Positions 27,322-38,756 of a DNA stretch of 64,000 bases are shown piece after piece; the first letter of the stretch is position 1; every line of letters begins with the position of its first letter. The translations under genes were made by a program, and so were the position numbers. Source of the stretch: DATFDN01 sp963756545 (GTDB lineage: Bacteria > Pseudomonadota > Alphaproteobacteria > Acetobacterales > Acetobacteraceae); NCBI GenBank assembly GCA_963756545.1, contig CAVWNY010000007.1:186001-250000 (forward strand). Direction: 5' to 3'. Under the pieces are notes generated by a model, which saw only the letters and a program-made list of their open reading frames with translations, ran no database searches and was not told where the DNA came from.

Positions 27322-28044
27322 ATGAGCACCACCACGCGGCGCCCGGTCATCGGCGTCACCCTCGATGCCGAGCCGCCGGGCGGCTACTCGAAATATCCCT
27401 GGTACGCGCTGCGGGCGAACTATGCCGAGGCGGTGATCGCCGCCGGGGGCCTCCCCGTGGCGCTGCCGCACGATTCCGCGCTCGCCGCCGACTGGCTCGA
27501 CCGGGTGGACGCGCTGATCGTCACCGGGGGCGCGTTCGACGTCGATCCCGCGCTGTACGGCGATGCCGGGCGGCACGCCACGGTGACCTTGAAGGCGGGC
27601 CGGACGGCCGCCGAACTGGCGCTGACGCAAGGCGCGCTTGATCGCGAGATGCCCATTCTCGGCATCTGCGGCGGCGAGCAATTGCTGGCCGTCGCGCTCG
27701 GCGGCACGCTGATCCAGCACATCCCCGACACCATCGCGGACGCGCTGGAGCACGAGCAGCCCAACCCGCGCCACGAGCCGGGCCATCCGGTCGCCGTCGT
27801 CCCCGGCACCCTGCTGCACCGGATCGTCGGCGCCGAGATGCGGGTGAACTCCGCGCACCACCAGGCGGTGCTCGATGCGGGACTGCGTGCGGCGGTGAAC
27901 GCCCGCGCGCCCGACGGCGTCGTGGAGGGGATCGAGGCGACCGGAATGCGCTTCTGCCTGGGCGTGCAGTGGCACCCGGAGTTCTTCATCGACCAAGGCG
28001 ACCGCCGCATCTTCGATGCCCTGATCGCAGCCTGCGGCAAATGA
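27322..28044 (+). CDS. Gamma-glutamyl-gamma-aminobutyrate hydrolase family (class I GATase)
   Basis: A 240-residue class I glutamine amidotransferase-like hydrolase of the PuuD type, which releases GABA from gamma-glutamyl-GABA in putrescine breakdown. The nucleophile cysteine is in ILGICGGEQLLAVALGG, with the His/Glu pair in VQWHPEFF. VNSAHHQAV is also conserved. It is followed without gap by rluB (ATGA overlap). No other putrescine genes are near, so the substrate is uncertain. Confidence 0.87.
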   Translation: MSTTTRRPVIGVTLDAEPPGGYSKYPWYALRANYAEAVIAAGGLPVALPHDSALAADWLDRVDALIVTGGAFDVDPALYGDAGRHATVTLKAGRTAAELALTQGALDREMPILGICGGEQLLAVALGGTLIQHIPDTIADALEHEQPNPRHEPGHPVAVVPGTLLHRIVGAEMRVNSAHHQAVLDAGLRAAVNARAPDGVVEGIEATGMRFCLGVQWHPEFFIDQGDRRIFDALIAACGK

Positions 28045-28778
28045 CGGACTCCCCCGAGCGGGGAGAACGCATCGCCAAGTGGCTCGCGCGCGCCGGCGTC
28101 GCCAGCCGGCGCGACGCCGAGAAGCTGCTGGCCGAGGGTCGGGTACGGCTCAACAATGCGACGATCACGCACCCCGCCAGCTTCGTGCGACCCGGCGACA
28201 TCGTGCGAGTGGACCGCGCCGTGGTCGCGACGCCCGAGGGCACGCGGCTCTGGCGCTATCACAAGCCCGACGGGCTGGTGACGACGCACCGCGACCCGGA
28301 AGGCCGGCCGACCGTCTTCGAACGCCTGCCGCCGCATCTGCCGCGCGTGGTCAGCGTCGGGCGTCTAGACCTGACCAGCGAGGGGCTCTTGCTGCTGACC
28401 AACGACGGCGCGCTGGCCCGGCGGCTGGAGCTGCCGGCCACCGGCTGGCTGCGCCGCTACCGCGTGCGCGTGCACGGCTACCCCGAGCCGAAGGCGCTGG
28501 CCGGGCTGGCGCGCGGCGTGACGATCGAGGGCGTGCGCTACGGCCCGATCGAGGCCGGGCTGGATTCGGTGAAGGGCGAGAACGCCTGGGTGACCATCGG
28601 CTTGCGCGAGGGCCGCAACCGGGAGGTGCGGCGGATCATGGAGTACCTCGGGCTCAGCGTCTCCCGCCTGATCCGCGTCACCTATGGCCCGTTCCAGCTC
28701 GGCACCCTGGCGCGCGGCGCGGTTGAGGAGATTCCGACCCGCGTGCTGCGCGACCAGTTGCCGCGCGATTCCGCCTGA
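28041..28778 (+). CDS. rluB: 23S rRNA pseudouridine synthase, RluB/RsuA family
   Basis: A 245-residue pseudouridine synthase. It begins with an S4 RNA-binding domain (RIAKWLARAGVASRRDAEK, LAEGRVRLNN), followed by the catalytic domain with the aspartate in GRLDLTSEGLLLLTNDG and the RsuA-family motif REGRNREVRRIMEYLGL. It overlaps the upstream GATase and abuts rsmD, which starts at its stop codon. RluB against RluE/RsuA cannot be fully separated by eye; context and motif favour RluB. Confidence 0.88.
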   Translation: MTDSPERGERIAKWLARAGVASRRDAEKLLAEGRVRLNNATITHPASFVRPGDIVRVDRAVVATPEGTRLWRYHKPDGLVTTHRDPEGRPTVFERLPPHLPRVVSVGRLDLTSEGLLLLTNDGALARRLELPATGWLRRYRVRVHGYPEPKALAGLARGVTIEGVRYGPIEAGLDSVKGENAWVTIGLREGRNREVRRIMEYLGLSVSRLIRVTYGPFQLGTLARGAVEEIPTRVLRDQLPRDSA

Positions 28779-29419
28779 TGCGGATCGTGGCGGGCACCTG
28801 GCGCGGCCGCACTCTGGCCGCCCCGCCCGGCGAGGCGACGCGCCCGACCGCCGACCGGGTGCGTCAGGCGCTGTTCGACATTCTGCTGCACGCGCCCTGG
28901 GGCGGGCGCGAGGCAATCGACGGCGTCCGGGTTCTGGACGCCTTCGCCGGCACCGGCGCGCTCGGGCTGGAGGCGCTGTCGCGCGGCGCGGCGCACGCGA
29001 CGTTCATCGAGCGAGACCACGCGGCAATCGCCGTGCTGCGCGCAAACGTCGCGGCGCTCGGCGCCGAGGACCGCACGCGGGTCATCGCGGGCGACGTGCT
29101 GGCGCCGCCGCGCGCGGAGGCGCCATGCGGATTGGTGTTCCTCGATCCGCCTTACGGGAACGGCGCCCTCCCCCCGGCCCCCTCCCGCAAAGGGAGCAGA
29201 GGGCACGCCGTCCCTCACTCCTCCCCTCCCCCTGCGGGAGGGGTCGGGGCAGGGGTGGCGGTCCGCGACGCTGTCGCCGCCCTGGCCGCCGCCGGCTGGA
29301 TCGCGCCCGGCGCGCTGATCGTGGCGGAAACCGCGCGCGATGCCCGCTGCCCCGCCCCGCACGTGCCTCTCGTCGAACGCGCCCACGGCGCAGCCAGGAT
29401 CACCGTCTGGAGAGCGTAG
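28778..29419 (+). CDS. rsmD: 16S rRNA m2G966 methyltransferase with palindrome-derived insert
   Basis: RsmD methylates G966 of 16S rRNA. The 213-residue protein begins RIVAGTWRGRTLAAPPG and has RPTADRVRQALFDIL, the SAM site VLDAFAGTGALGLEALSRGA and the catalytic FLDPPYGNG. Directly after that motif about 30 residues (from LPPAPSRKG to GAGVA) come from a palindromic repeat; the family sequence (VAALAAAGWIAPGALIVAET) then resumes in frame. Normal RsmD is about 185 residues. The insert is close to the catalytic loop, so activity may be altered. Confidence 0.9.
   Translation: MRIVAGTWRGRTLAAPPGEATRPTADRVRQALFDILLHAPWGGREAIDGVRVLDAFAGTGALGLEALSRGAAHATFIERDHAAIAVLRANVAALGAEDRTRVIAGDVLAPPRAEAPCGLVFLDPPYGNGALPPAPSRKGSRGHAVPHSSPPPAGGVGAGVAVRDAVAALAAAGWIAPGALIVAETARDARCPAPHVPLVERAHGAARITVWRA
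29166..29255. repeat. Palindromic element inside rsmD
   Basis: Same family as 13851-13945: CCCTCCCGCAAAGGG in the left arm and CCTGCGGGAGGGG in the right, with a similar centre (CACTCCTCCCC). It is translated here in a frame shifted by one relative to the first copy, and both are free of stops. Confidence 0.85.
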
Positions 29420-29488
29420 GGCGGAAAAGCGCAGCGAATTCCGCCTCCATCCGCACATGGTGGCGGAGGCGCTTCGCTTCTCCGCCCT
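29418..29488. repeat. Inverted repeat overlapping the rsmD stop
   Basis: AGGGCGGAAAAGCGCAGCG (29418-29436) is mirrored at 29470-29488 with two mismatches. The sequence resembles a short intergenic repeat found in many proteobacterial genomes. It probably forms a stem-loop at the end of the rluB-rsmD transcript. Confidence 0.6.
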
Positions 29489-29562
29489 ACTCTCGAAGCA
29501 GTTCCTGTCCCTGAACGCGCCGATGAGACAGACTGCCCGCCAATCAAGAGCGGGAGGATGCG

Positions 29563-30573
29563 ATGCGGTTCGCGGCGATCGGGCTGGATCACCGGCACAT
29601 CTACGACCTGACGCAAGGGCTGCTTGATGCGGGCCTCGATTGCGCGGGCTACTGCCCGGAGACGTCGGACGCGCATGTCCTGGCCGGGTTCCGCGAGCGG
29701 TTCCCCGGCATTCCCGCCGTGCCGCGCGCGCGCCTGCTCGACGATCCTTCGATAGCGCTGATCGCCCTTTCGGCGGTGCCCTCCGATCGCGGCCCCGTCG
29801 CGATCGCCGCGATGCGGCGCGGCAAGGACGTGGTGGTGGACAAGCCGGGCGTCGCGATGCTGGACCAGCTCGCCGACGTCGAACGGGCCGTGGCCGAGAC
29901 CGGGCGCATCTGGTCGGTGTGCTTCTCCGAGCGCTTCCTGATGCCCTCGACCACGAAGGCGCTGGAAATCGTGCGGGCGGGCGGCATCGGGCGCGTGGTC
30001 CAGACCTTGGGGCTGGGGCCGCACCGGCTGAACCGCGCGCTGCGCCCCGCCTGGTTCTGGGACCGCGCCACGTACGGCGGCATCCTGAACGACATCGCCA
30101 GCCACCAGATCGACCAGTTCCTCGCCTTCACCGGCGCCGAGGACGCCGAGATCGTCTCCGCGACCGTGGGCGAATATGGCACATCGCCAGGCTTCGAGGA
30201 TTTCGGCGAGATCGTGCTGCAATCGGACACGGCGCGCGGCTACGTGCGGGTCGACTGGTTCACCCCGGACGGCCTGCCGACCTGGGGCGACGGGCGGACG
30301 ATCATCACCGGAACGGAGGGCACGATCGAGCTTCGCAAGTACATCGACATCGCCGGGCGCCAGGGGACCGACCACCTGTTCCTGGTCGATCGCAAAGCGA
30401 CGCGCCACATCGACTGCGCGAATCTGCCGATCACCTACTTTCGCGACATCGCCCATGACGTGGCGGAGCGGACCGCGAGCGGGATGGCGCAGCGCCAGGC
30501 CTTCACCGTGACGCGGCTCGCGCTGCAGGCGCAGGCGCGCGCGACGCGCTTCCTTCCGAAGGCGCGCGCGTGA
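29563..30573 (+). CDS. Gfo/Idh/MocA family oxidoreductase
   Basis: A 336-residue NAD(P)-dependent dehydrogenase. The Rossmann domain is residues 1-120, with GKDVVVDKPGVAML in place of the usual EKP motif; the C-terminal part (NDIASHQIDQFLAFTGAED) is the alpha/beta substrate domain. The start follows GGGAGG. It overlaps the next, related gene by 4 bp. The substrate is probably a sugar, inositol or sugar-acid derivative, but this is inference. Confidence 0.85.
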   Translation: MRFAAIGLDHRHIYDLTQGLLDAGLDCAGYCPETSDAHVLAGFRERFPGIPAVPRARLLDDPSIALIALSAVPSDRGPVAIAAMRRGKDVVVDKPGVAMLDQLADVERAVAETGRIWSVCFSERFLMPSTTKALEIVRAGGIGRVVQTLGLGPHRLNRALRPAWFWDRATYGGILNDIASHQIDQFLAFTGAEDAEIVSATVGEYGTSPGFEDFGEIVLQSDTARGYVRVDWFTPDGLPTWGDGRTIITGTEGTIELRKYIDIAGRQGTDHLFLVDRKATRHIDCANLPITYFRDIAHDVAERTASGMAQRQAFTVTRLALQAQARATRFLPKARA

Positions 30574-31562
30574 TCGGGCTCGCCATCATTGGCGTCGGCA
30601 ACGCCTTCGTGCCGCACGCGCGCGCCCTGCACGATCTCTCCGATCGGGCGCGCGTCGTCTGGGCCGTCGCGCGCGATCCGGCGCCATTGGGTGCCGTCGC
30701 TGACGAGCACGGTTGGCCGGTGACGACGGATGTGGCGGGTGCGGTGCAGGACGGGGCGGTGGACGCCGTTCTGGTCCTGACGCCGGCCAACACGCATCTC
30801 GCGATCGCGGAGATGGCGCTCGCCGCCGGCCGGCACGTGCTGTGCGAGAAGCCGCTGGAGGCGTCCATTTCGCGCGCCGGGGCGCTGGTCGCGCGAGCGC
30901 GGCATTCCGACCGGCGCCTGGGCGTGGTGTTCCAGATGCGGTTCCGTCCCGGCAGCCTCCGCCTGCGCGAGGCCCTTACGACGGGCGAGCTGGGCGCCGT
31001 GCAGGCCGCGTCGATGGCCGTCCCGTGGTGGCGGCCGCAATCCTACTACGACCAGCCCGGCCGGGGCACCCGCGCGCAGGACGGCGGCGGCGTGCTGATG
31101 ACGCAGGCGATCCACACGCTCGACCTGTTCCGCTGGCTGCTGCCGGTGCGCGATGTCGTGGCGGCGCTGGCCCGCACCACCGCGCTGCACCGGATGGAGT
31201 GCGAGGACTTCGCGGCCGCGCTGCTGCGGCTGGAGAACGGCGCCCCGGCGACGTTGACCGCGAGCACCGCGTCCTATCCCGGCAGCGGCGAGTGGATCGA
31301 GGTGATCGGCGCGAACGCCACGGCCCGGCTGTCGCCCGATGGGCTGCGGCTGGCATTCCTCGACGGCCGGACGGAGACGCTGGCCGAAGACGCCGGCTCG
31401 GGCAGCGGCGCCGCCGTGATGGCGTTCTCGCACGCGGGGCATCGCGCTGTTCTGGCCGACTTCCTGGACGCGATCGAGCAGGGGCGCGATCCGGTCGCGA
31501 CCGGGGAGGAGGCGCTGGCGACACAGCGCCTGATCGACGCGATTCTCGCGCGGGCTCAGTGA
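30570..31562 (+). CDS. Gfo/Idh/MocA family oxidoreductase
   Basis: A second, 330-residue member of the family, with the more typical GRHVLCEKPLEASIS motif at about residue 90 and the substrate domain around GGGVLMTQAIHTLDLFRWL. It shares little sequence with its neighbour, so they likely act on different intermediates of one pathway. It is coupled to both flanking genes. Confidence 0.87.
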   Translation: MIGLAIIGVGNAFVPHARALHDLSDRARVVWAVARDPAPLGAVADEHGWPVTTDVAGAVQDGAVDAVLVLTPANTHLAIAEMALAAGRHVLCEKPLEASISRAGALVARARHSDRRLGVVFQMRFRPGSLRLREALTTGELGAVQAASMAVPWWRPQSYYDQPGRGTRAQDGGGVLMTQAIHTLDLFRWLLPVRDVVAALARTTALHRMECEDFAAALLRLENGAPATLTASTASYPGSGEWIEVIGANATARLSPDGLRLAFLDGRTETLAEDAGSGSGAAVMAFSHAGHRAVLADFLDAIEQGRDPVATGEEALATQRLIDAILARAQ

Positions 31563-31573
31563 TGGAGGAAGCA

Positions 31574-32383
31574 ATGGCGGCGGATCGGGACGGCCGGATG
31601 AAAGGCAAGGTTGCGATCGTAACCGGATCAGGCTCGCGCGCCGACGGCATCGGCAACGGGCGCGCCGCGTCGATCCTGCTCGCCCGGCACGGGGCGAAGG
31701 TCGCGCTGGTCGATGAGAATCCGGAATGGGTCGCCCGCACCCGCGCGATGATCGAAGACGAGAGCGGCGTCTGCCGGGTGATCGCGGGCGACGTCACCAT
31801 CGAAGCGGACTGCGCCCGCATCGTCGCCGAGACCGTGCGCGCGTGGGGCCGCCTCGACATTCTGGTGAACAACGTCGGAATAGGCGGCCCGCCCAGCTCC
31901 GCCGTCGATGTCGATCTGCAGGCGTGGGACCGCGCGCTGCGCGTCAACGTCACCTCGATGATGCTGATGGCCCGCTTCGCGATCCCGGAGATGGCGCGCA
32001 ACGCATCCGGCGCCATCATCAACATCGCCTCCTACGCCGGCCTGTTCGGCGGCCACCCGAGCCTGCTCTATCCCACGTCGAAGGGCGCCGTCGTGAACAT
32101 GACGCGCGCGATGGCCGCGCATCACGCCGCGCAGGGCATCCGGGTCAACGCGGTCGCGCCCGGCATGGTCTATACGCCGATGGTCTATGCCGGCGGCATG
32201 AGCGAGGAGACGCGTGAGGCGCGGCGCAACCGATCGCTGCTGAAGACCGAGGGCAGCGGCTGGGACGTCGGCAACGCGGTGCTCTATCTGGCGAGCGAGG
32301 AGGCGCGCTGGGTCACCGGAATCGTCCTGCCGGTGGACGCCGGCGCCTCCGCCGCGCCATCGGCCTATCCGGCGCGGAGGTAG
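31574..32383 (+). CDS. Short-chain dehydrogenase/reductase
   Basis: A 269-residue SDR. The cofactor motif is in VAIVTGSGSRADGIGNGRA (glycine-rich, slightly longer than usual), with LVNNVGIG, the catalytic serine in IINIASYAG and the YPTSK catalytic pair. The C-terminal GMVYTPM and WVTGIVLPVDAG are typical. I choose ATG 31574 because GGAGGAA precedes it; an ATG at 31562 overlaps the upstream stop. It is the third gene of the Gfo/Idh/MocA operon. Confidence 0.88.
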   Translation: MAADRDGRMKGKVAIVTGSGSRADGIGNGRAASILLARHGAKVALVDENPEWVARTRAMIEDESGVCRVIAGDVTIEADCARIVAETVRAWGRLDILVNNVGIGGPPSSAVDVDLQAWDRALRVNVTSMMLMARFAIPEMARNASGAIINIASYAGLFGGHPSLLYPTSKGAVVNMTRAMAAHHAAQGIRVNAVAPGMVYTPMVYAGGMSEETREARRNRSLLKTEGSGWDVGNAVLYLASEEARWVTGIVLPVDAGASAAPSAYPARR

Positions 32384-32691
32384 GGTGGCCTTTCTCCGTC
32401 ATTCCCGCGAAAACGGGAATCCACCGCGGATGGCACGGATCGTCGCGTGCGCGAGAGAGACCGGATGACCGCTTCCGCATCCTCATGGTCCACCGGCAGC
32501 GCTCGCCCAAATGGCCGTTCGCTGCCACTCGCCCGTGCGCCTTCCGACGGTATCTTACGGCAGCCCGCTCTATCCGCCCTCAGTTAGGTTTTCTCGACGA
32601 TCATACCTCCGAGTCGGAGTGACGGTCACGGGCGCTAAACGGACCTGGACGCGAGGCGGCAAGCTATATCCGGTTTCCACCGAGGCGGTCG
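32384..32691. other. Intergenic region with a short palindrome
   Basis: About 308 bases between convergent transcription units. A perfect 7-bp stem with a six-base loop (ATTCCCG / CGGGAAT) lies at 32401-32420, just after the SDR stop, and resembles a common proteobacterial repeat; it may act as terminator. I see no convincing gene in the rest. Confidence 0.5.
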
Positions 32692-33372
32692 TCAGATCGG
32701 CCTGTTGATATTATCGGCGCGCACCCTCTCCGTGGCCCCGCTGATGTCGCCGAGCTTGGCTCCGCGCACCACGCGCTCCTGTGTGGCCAGTCCGGCGCGC
32801 TGCTTCTCGATCGCCGCGCGGGCCTCCGCCTCCGCCTCGTGCGGGCCGAGTATCAAAACCCCGCTCTCGTCGCACAAGACGGCGTCGCCCGGCATCACCA
32901 CCGCGCCCCCGATCGATACCGGCTTGTTGAGCCGGCCGCCGAAATCGTAGAGGCGCGTCGTGATCGGGGCTAGGCCGCGGCACCAAAGGGGGAAGTCGGA
33001 TGCGCGCACTTCCTCGATGTCCGTGCAGGGGCCGTCCACCACGCCCGCCCGCGCGCCGGCCGCCTTGGCCGCGACCGTGACGCCGCCGCCCCAGCAGGCG
33101 TGACGGTCATCGCCCAGCCGGTCGACCACCAGGATGTCGCCCGGCCGCAGCAGCCCGAGCGCGTGGTGCAGGAGCGTCGAGTCCGGACCGGGGATCGCCA
33201 AGGTCACGGCCGTGCCGGCGATCCGCCGGCCGGGGATGAGCGCCTGGATACGCCGGTCGGCAAAGCCCCAGTGCCGCCAGTGCCCGATCGTCGCCGTCTC
33301 GGCCTGCTCCAGCAACGCGATGATCTCGGCGTTGATCTGGGCGGGCATGTCCCCAATCTCGTATTTCGGCAT
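32692..33372 (-). CDS. RraA family protein (HMG/CHA aldolase-like)
   Basis: A 226-residue member of the RraA fold, which includes 4-hydroxy-4-methyl-2-oxoglutarate aldolases and the RNase E inhibitor RraA. The sequence has GTAVTLAIPGPDS, PGDILVVDRLGDDRHACWGG, GVVDGPCTDIEEVRASDFPL with the metal- and substrate-binding Arg/Asp, and MPGDAVLCDESGVLI. Next to a permease and oxidoreductases, an aldolase or decarboxylase role is more likely than RNase control. The start has GGAGGTGACG upstream. Confidence 0.82.
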   Translation of the reverse strand: MPKYEIGDMPAQINAEIIALLEQAETATIGHWRHWGFADRRIQALIPGRRIAGTAVTLAIPGPDSTLLHHALGLLRPGDILVVDRLGDDRHACWGGGVTVAAKAAGARAGVVDGPCTDIEEVRASDFPLWCRGLAPITTRLYDFGGRLNKPVSIGGAVVMPGDAVLCDESGVLILGPHEAEAEARAAIEKQRAGLATQERVVRGAKLGDISGATERVRADNINRPI

Positions 33373-33383
33373 CGTCACCTCCG

Positions 33384-34689
33384 TCAGACACCCGCCGGCA
33401 CCGGCGCCGACAAGGCCCGAAGCTGGCGCTCGGGATGCACGAACAGCCACAGCACCGCGCCCGCCAGGCCGGCCAGCGCGATGCCGAGCAGCGCGCCGGA
33501 CCACGTCCCGGTCCAGCGCACGAGCAGCGCCATCACCACCGGCCCGACGACGCCCGCCGCGTTGCCCCAGAAATTGGTCCACCCGGAGACGATCCCGGTC
33601 GCGCCCCGGCCAAGGTCTTGCGTCGCCGACCAGATCGAGACTTGCGTCAGCCCGATCGCGCCGAGCGAGACGCACAACAGCGCCAGCATCAGCGCGACCT
33701 GCGGGATCCGCGACGCCGCGATCAGGGCGAGCGCGCTGACCACGAATCCCGCCATCGCCAGTGGAACGCGCGCGCGCCACACCGAGCCCGTTCGCTTCAG
33801 GATGCGGTCCGCCAGCGCCCCCGTCACGAACACCATCAAAAACAGCGCCACCCACGGCAGCGCGGCGCCAAATCCCATCTGCTTGAGCGAGAAATGGCGC
33901 ACGTTGATCAGGTAGGTCGGCAGCCAGGTCGTGTAGAAGCTTTGGATCAGGATCAGAAAGAAATATTGGAGCCCGATCGCCCAGAACTGCCCGGCGCCTA
34001 GGCAGCGCCAAAACGCGCCGGAAGGCGCGCGCGGCTCCGCCCCTCGCCCGGCGGCGATGTAGGCGGCCTCGGCGCGGCTCACCGCCGGATGATCGGCCGG
34101 CTCGTCGCGAAAGAACACCCACCAGGCCGCGCCGAGCAGAAAGCCGAGCACGCCGAAGCCGTAGAAGGCGAACCGCCAGCCGAACGAGGCAATCACCCAA
34201 GTGGTCAGCGGCGCGGCCGCGATTGGTCCCAGATAGAGGCCGCCCAGCAGGATCGAGTTCCCCTTGCTGCGTTCCGATTGCGGAAACCAGCGCTTCAACG
34301 CGAGGACCGACGCCGGCCAGTCCGCCGACTGGCCGACGCCGAGCAGGGCGCGAAGGGTCACGAAGGACCACACGGAAAAACCCAGCGGGGTGGCCGCGGT
34401 CAGGACCGACCACAGCAGATTCGCCCAGGTACAGGCCGCGCCGCGGGCCAAACCGCTCGGCGAGCCATCCGGACGGCACCTGGAGCAAGGCATAGGTCCA
34501 GGAGAAGCTGGTCAGGATCAGCGACATCTCGATCAGCGAGAAGCCGTACTCCTTCTGGATCGTCGGGGCGGCGACCACCATCGCCGTGCGGTCGAGCGAC
34601 ATGACGAACGTGATCGGCGCCAGGAGCAGGACTGCCATCCACCATCGAAGCCTGCCGACCGACCCCGCCCTGCCGTCTCCGACCTTCAC
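33384..34689 (-). pseudogene. MFS transporter (anion:cation symporter type), frameshifted
   Basis: An MFS permease of about 434 residues, likely 12 helices. The first segment (VMSLDRTAMVVAAPTIQKEYG, SFSWTYALLQVPSGWLAERFG) is in one frame, and everything after WANLLWSVLTAATPLG in another. The shift is at about 34428, where one extra C follows GGCCTGTAC. The VPSGWLAERFGPRRG loop and later motifs match the organic acid/hexuronate ACS subfamily, so it probably imports the substrate of the adjacent RraA or Gfo/Idh pathway. It starts with GTG, overlapping the lipoprotein stop. Confidence 0.8.
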
Positions 34690-34883
34690 AGCGCGTGCGC
34701 CCGCGCCACCGCCTCGGACTGCGCGCGGGCGTGGTTCATGCCCCGCGCGATCGCCTCGACATCGCGCTGCACCTGGATTTGGTGCCAGATGTAGTTGTCG
34801 GCGGGTCCGTCACCGGAGGACGCCATCATGGAGGCACAGCCGAACAGGCCGAGAAGAGCGAGAAAAGCTGCGGCGATTTTCAT
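34686..34883 (-). CDS. Small putative lipoprotein
   Basis: A 65-residue protein with a typical lipoprotein signal peptide: MKIAAAFLALLGLFGCAS, with the lipobox cysteine at residue 16. The mature part is short and helical with no known domain. It overlaps the downstream MFS gene by 3 bases, so they share a transcript. Function unknown. Confidence 0.6.
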   Translation of the reverse strand: MKIAAAFLALLGLFGCASMMASSGDGPADNYIWHQIQVQRDVEAIARGMNHARAQSEAVARAHAL

Positions 34884-35091
34884 GGCGTCCGGCCCGGTTC
34901 ACGGCTTCCTGAGAATGATCCTACGGATCGCCCGGCGCCGCGCCAAGCTCCATCCGCCGGCCCGGCTCAGCCGCCGGCAGCCCCGGGGCGGGGCGCCGCC
35001 TGGACCTACGGGCTACCCGGCGGTAGGATGCGTCCACCCGAACCCGCTCGCGGGGGAGTGAAGCGACGCGCGCGCGCAGCCAGGAGCGAAC

Positions 35092-35964
35092 ATGCCAAGC
35101 CTGAACTACGCCTCACCCACGACGGTCAACGAGGCCGTCGCCCTGCTGGCCGGCGCGCCCGGTCTCGCCAAGGTGCTGTCCGGCGGCACCGATCTCCTGG
35201 TCCAGCTCCGTTCGGGGCGCGTGAAGCCCGAGCTGATCGTCGATACCAAGCGCCTGCCCGGCATCATCGGCATCCGCGAGGAGAACGGCGGCTTCGTCAT
35301 CGGCGCCGCGACCCCCGGCGCGGTGCTGGAGGCCCATGAGGGGCTGAAGCGCGCCTATCCGGGCGTGATCGAGGCGATGGACCTGATCGGCTCGCAGCAA
35401 ATCCAGGGCCGCGCGTCGCTTGCCGGCAATCTCTGCAACGCCTCGCCCGCGGCCGACAGCGTGCCGGCGATGATCGCCGTCGGAGCCGTCGCGGTGATTG
35501 TCGGCCCGGACGGGCGGCGCGAGGCGCCCGTCGAGCAGATCCCGACGGGACCGGGCCGCACGTCGCTCGCCAAGGGCGAGTTCGTCCTGGAGTTCCGCCT
35601 GCCGGCGCCCGCCGCCCACGCCTCGGACGCCTATCTGCGCTTCATCCCGCGCACCGAGATGGATATCGCGGTGGTGGGCTGCGGGGTCAGCGTGGCGTTG
35701 GACACGAACGGCGCCTGCACGGCCGCGCGGGTCTGCCTGGGCGCCGTCGCGCCGGTGCCGCTGGTGGTGTCCGCCGCCTCGGAGGCGCTGGTCGGATCGC
35801 GCCTGGACGATGCGGCGCTGGCCAGGCTGGACGCTGCTGCGCAGGCGGCGTGCCGCCCGATCAGCGACAAGCGCGGCACCATCGAGTACCGCACCAGGAT
35901 CGCGGGCGTGCTGGCCCGCCGCACCGCCGCCATCGCATTCCAGCGCGCCCACCAGCGCGGATAA
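35092..35964 (+). CDS. Molybdenum hydroxylase FAD-binding subunit (CoxM-like)
   Basis: The medium subunit of a xanthine dehydrogenase-family enzyme, passing electrons from the Fe-S subunit to FAD. In 290 residues it has the FAD motifs LAKVLSGGTDLLVQLRSG and GRASLAGNLCNASPAADS, plus the C-terminal CO dehydrogenase flavoprotein domain. AGGAG lies five bases before the ATG. It is the first gene of a three-subunit operon. Confidence 0.92.
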   Translation: MPSLNYASPTTVNEAVALLAGAPGLAKVLSGGTDLLVQLRSGRVKPELIVDTKRLPGIIGIREENGGFVIGAATPGAVLEAHEGLKRAYPGVIEAMDLIGSQQIQGRASLAGNLCNASPAADSVPAMIAVGAVAVIVGPDGRREAPVEQIPTGPGRTSLAKGEFVLEFRLPAPAAHASDAYLRFIPRTEMDIAVVGCGVSVALDTNGACTAARVCLGAVAPVPLVVSAASEALVGSRLDDAALARLDAAAQAACRPISDKRGTIEYRTRIAGVLARRTAAIAFQRAHQRG

Positions 35965-35987
35965 AGACATCGCGGGTAAGGACATCC

Positions 35988-36472
35988 ATGAGCAAGCACC
36001 ACGTCACCACGACCATCAACGACGAGCCGGTCGAGTTCCTATGCGAGACGCAGGAGACCATGCTCGACGTGCTGCGCAACACGCTGAACCTGACGGGCAG
36101 CAAAGAAGGCTGCGCCTCGGGCGATTGCGGCGCGTGCAGCGTCATCTGCGACGGCAGGATAGTGTGCTCCTGCCTGATGCTGGGCGTCGAGGCCGAGGGG
36201 CATGATTTCACCACGGTCGAGGGCATCGCGCGGGGCGACGAGCTGCATCCGGTGCAGCGCCAGTTCCTGGAGCACGCGGCCTTGCAGTGCGGCTTCTGCA
36301 CGCCCGGCCTGATCGTCGCCACCAAGGCGCTGCTGGACGAGAACCCGAGCCCGACGGAGGAGGAGGCGCGCTATTGGCTCGCCGGCAATCTCTGTCGTTG
36401 CACCGGATACGACAAGATCCTGGCGGCCGTCATGGACGCCGCCGCCGAGATGCGCGGGGAAAAGAGGGCAGC

Positions 36473-36476
<4 letters not shown>
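35988..36476 (+). CDS. Molybdenum hydroxylase [2Fe-2S] subunit (CoxS-like)
   Basis: The small subunit, 162 residues, carrying two [2Fe-2S] clusters. The plant-ferredoxin-type cluster is bound by cysteines in KEGCASGDCGACSVICDG and the downstream VCSC; the second, all-helical cluster uses CGFCTPG and CRCTGY. The start at 35988 lies 24 bp after the FAD subunit gene, and its stop overlaps the next start by ATGA. Confidence 0.95.
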
Positions 36477-38755
<2,279 letters not shown>

Positions 38756-38756
38756 C

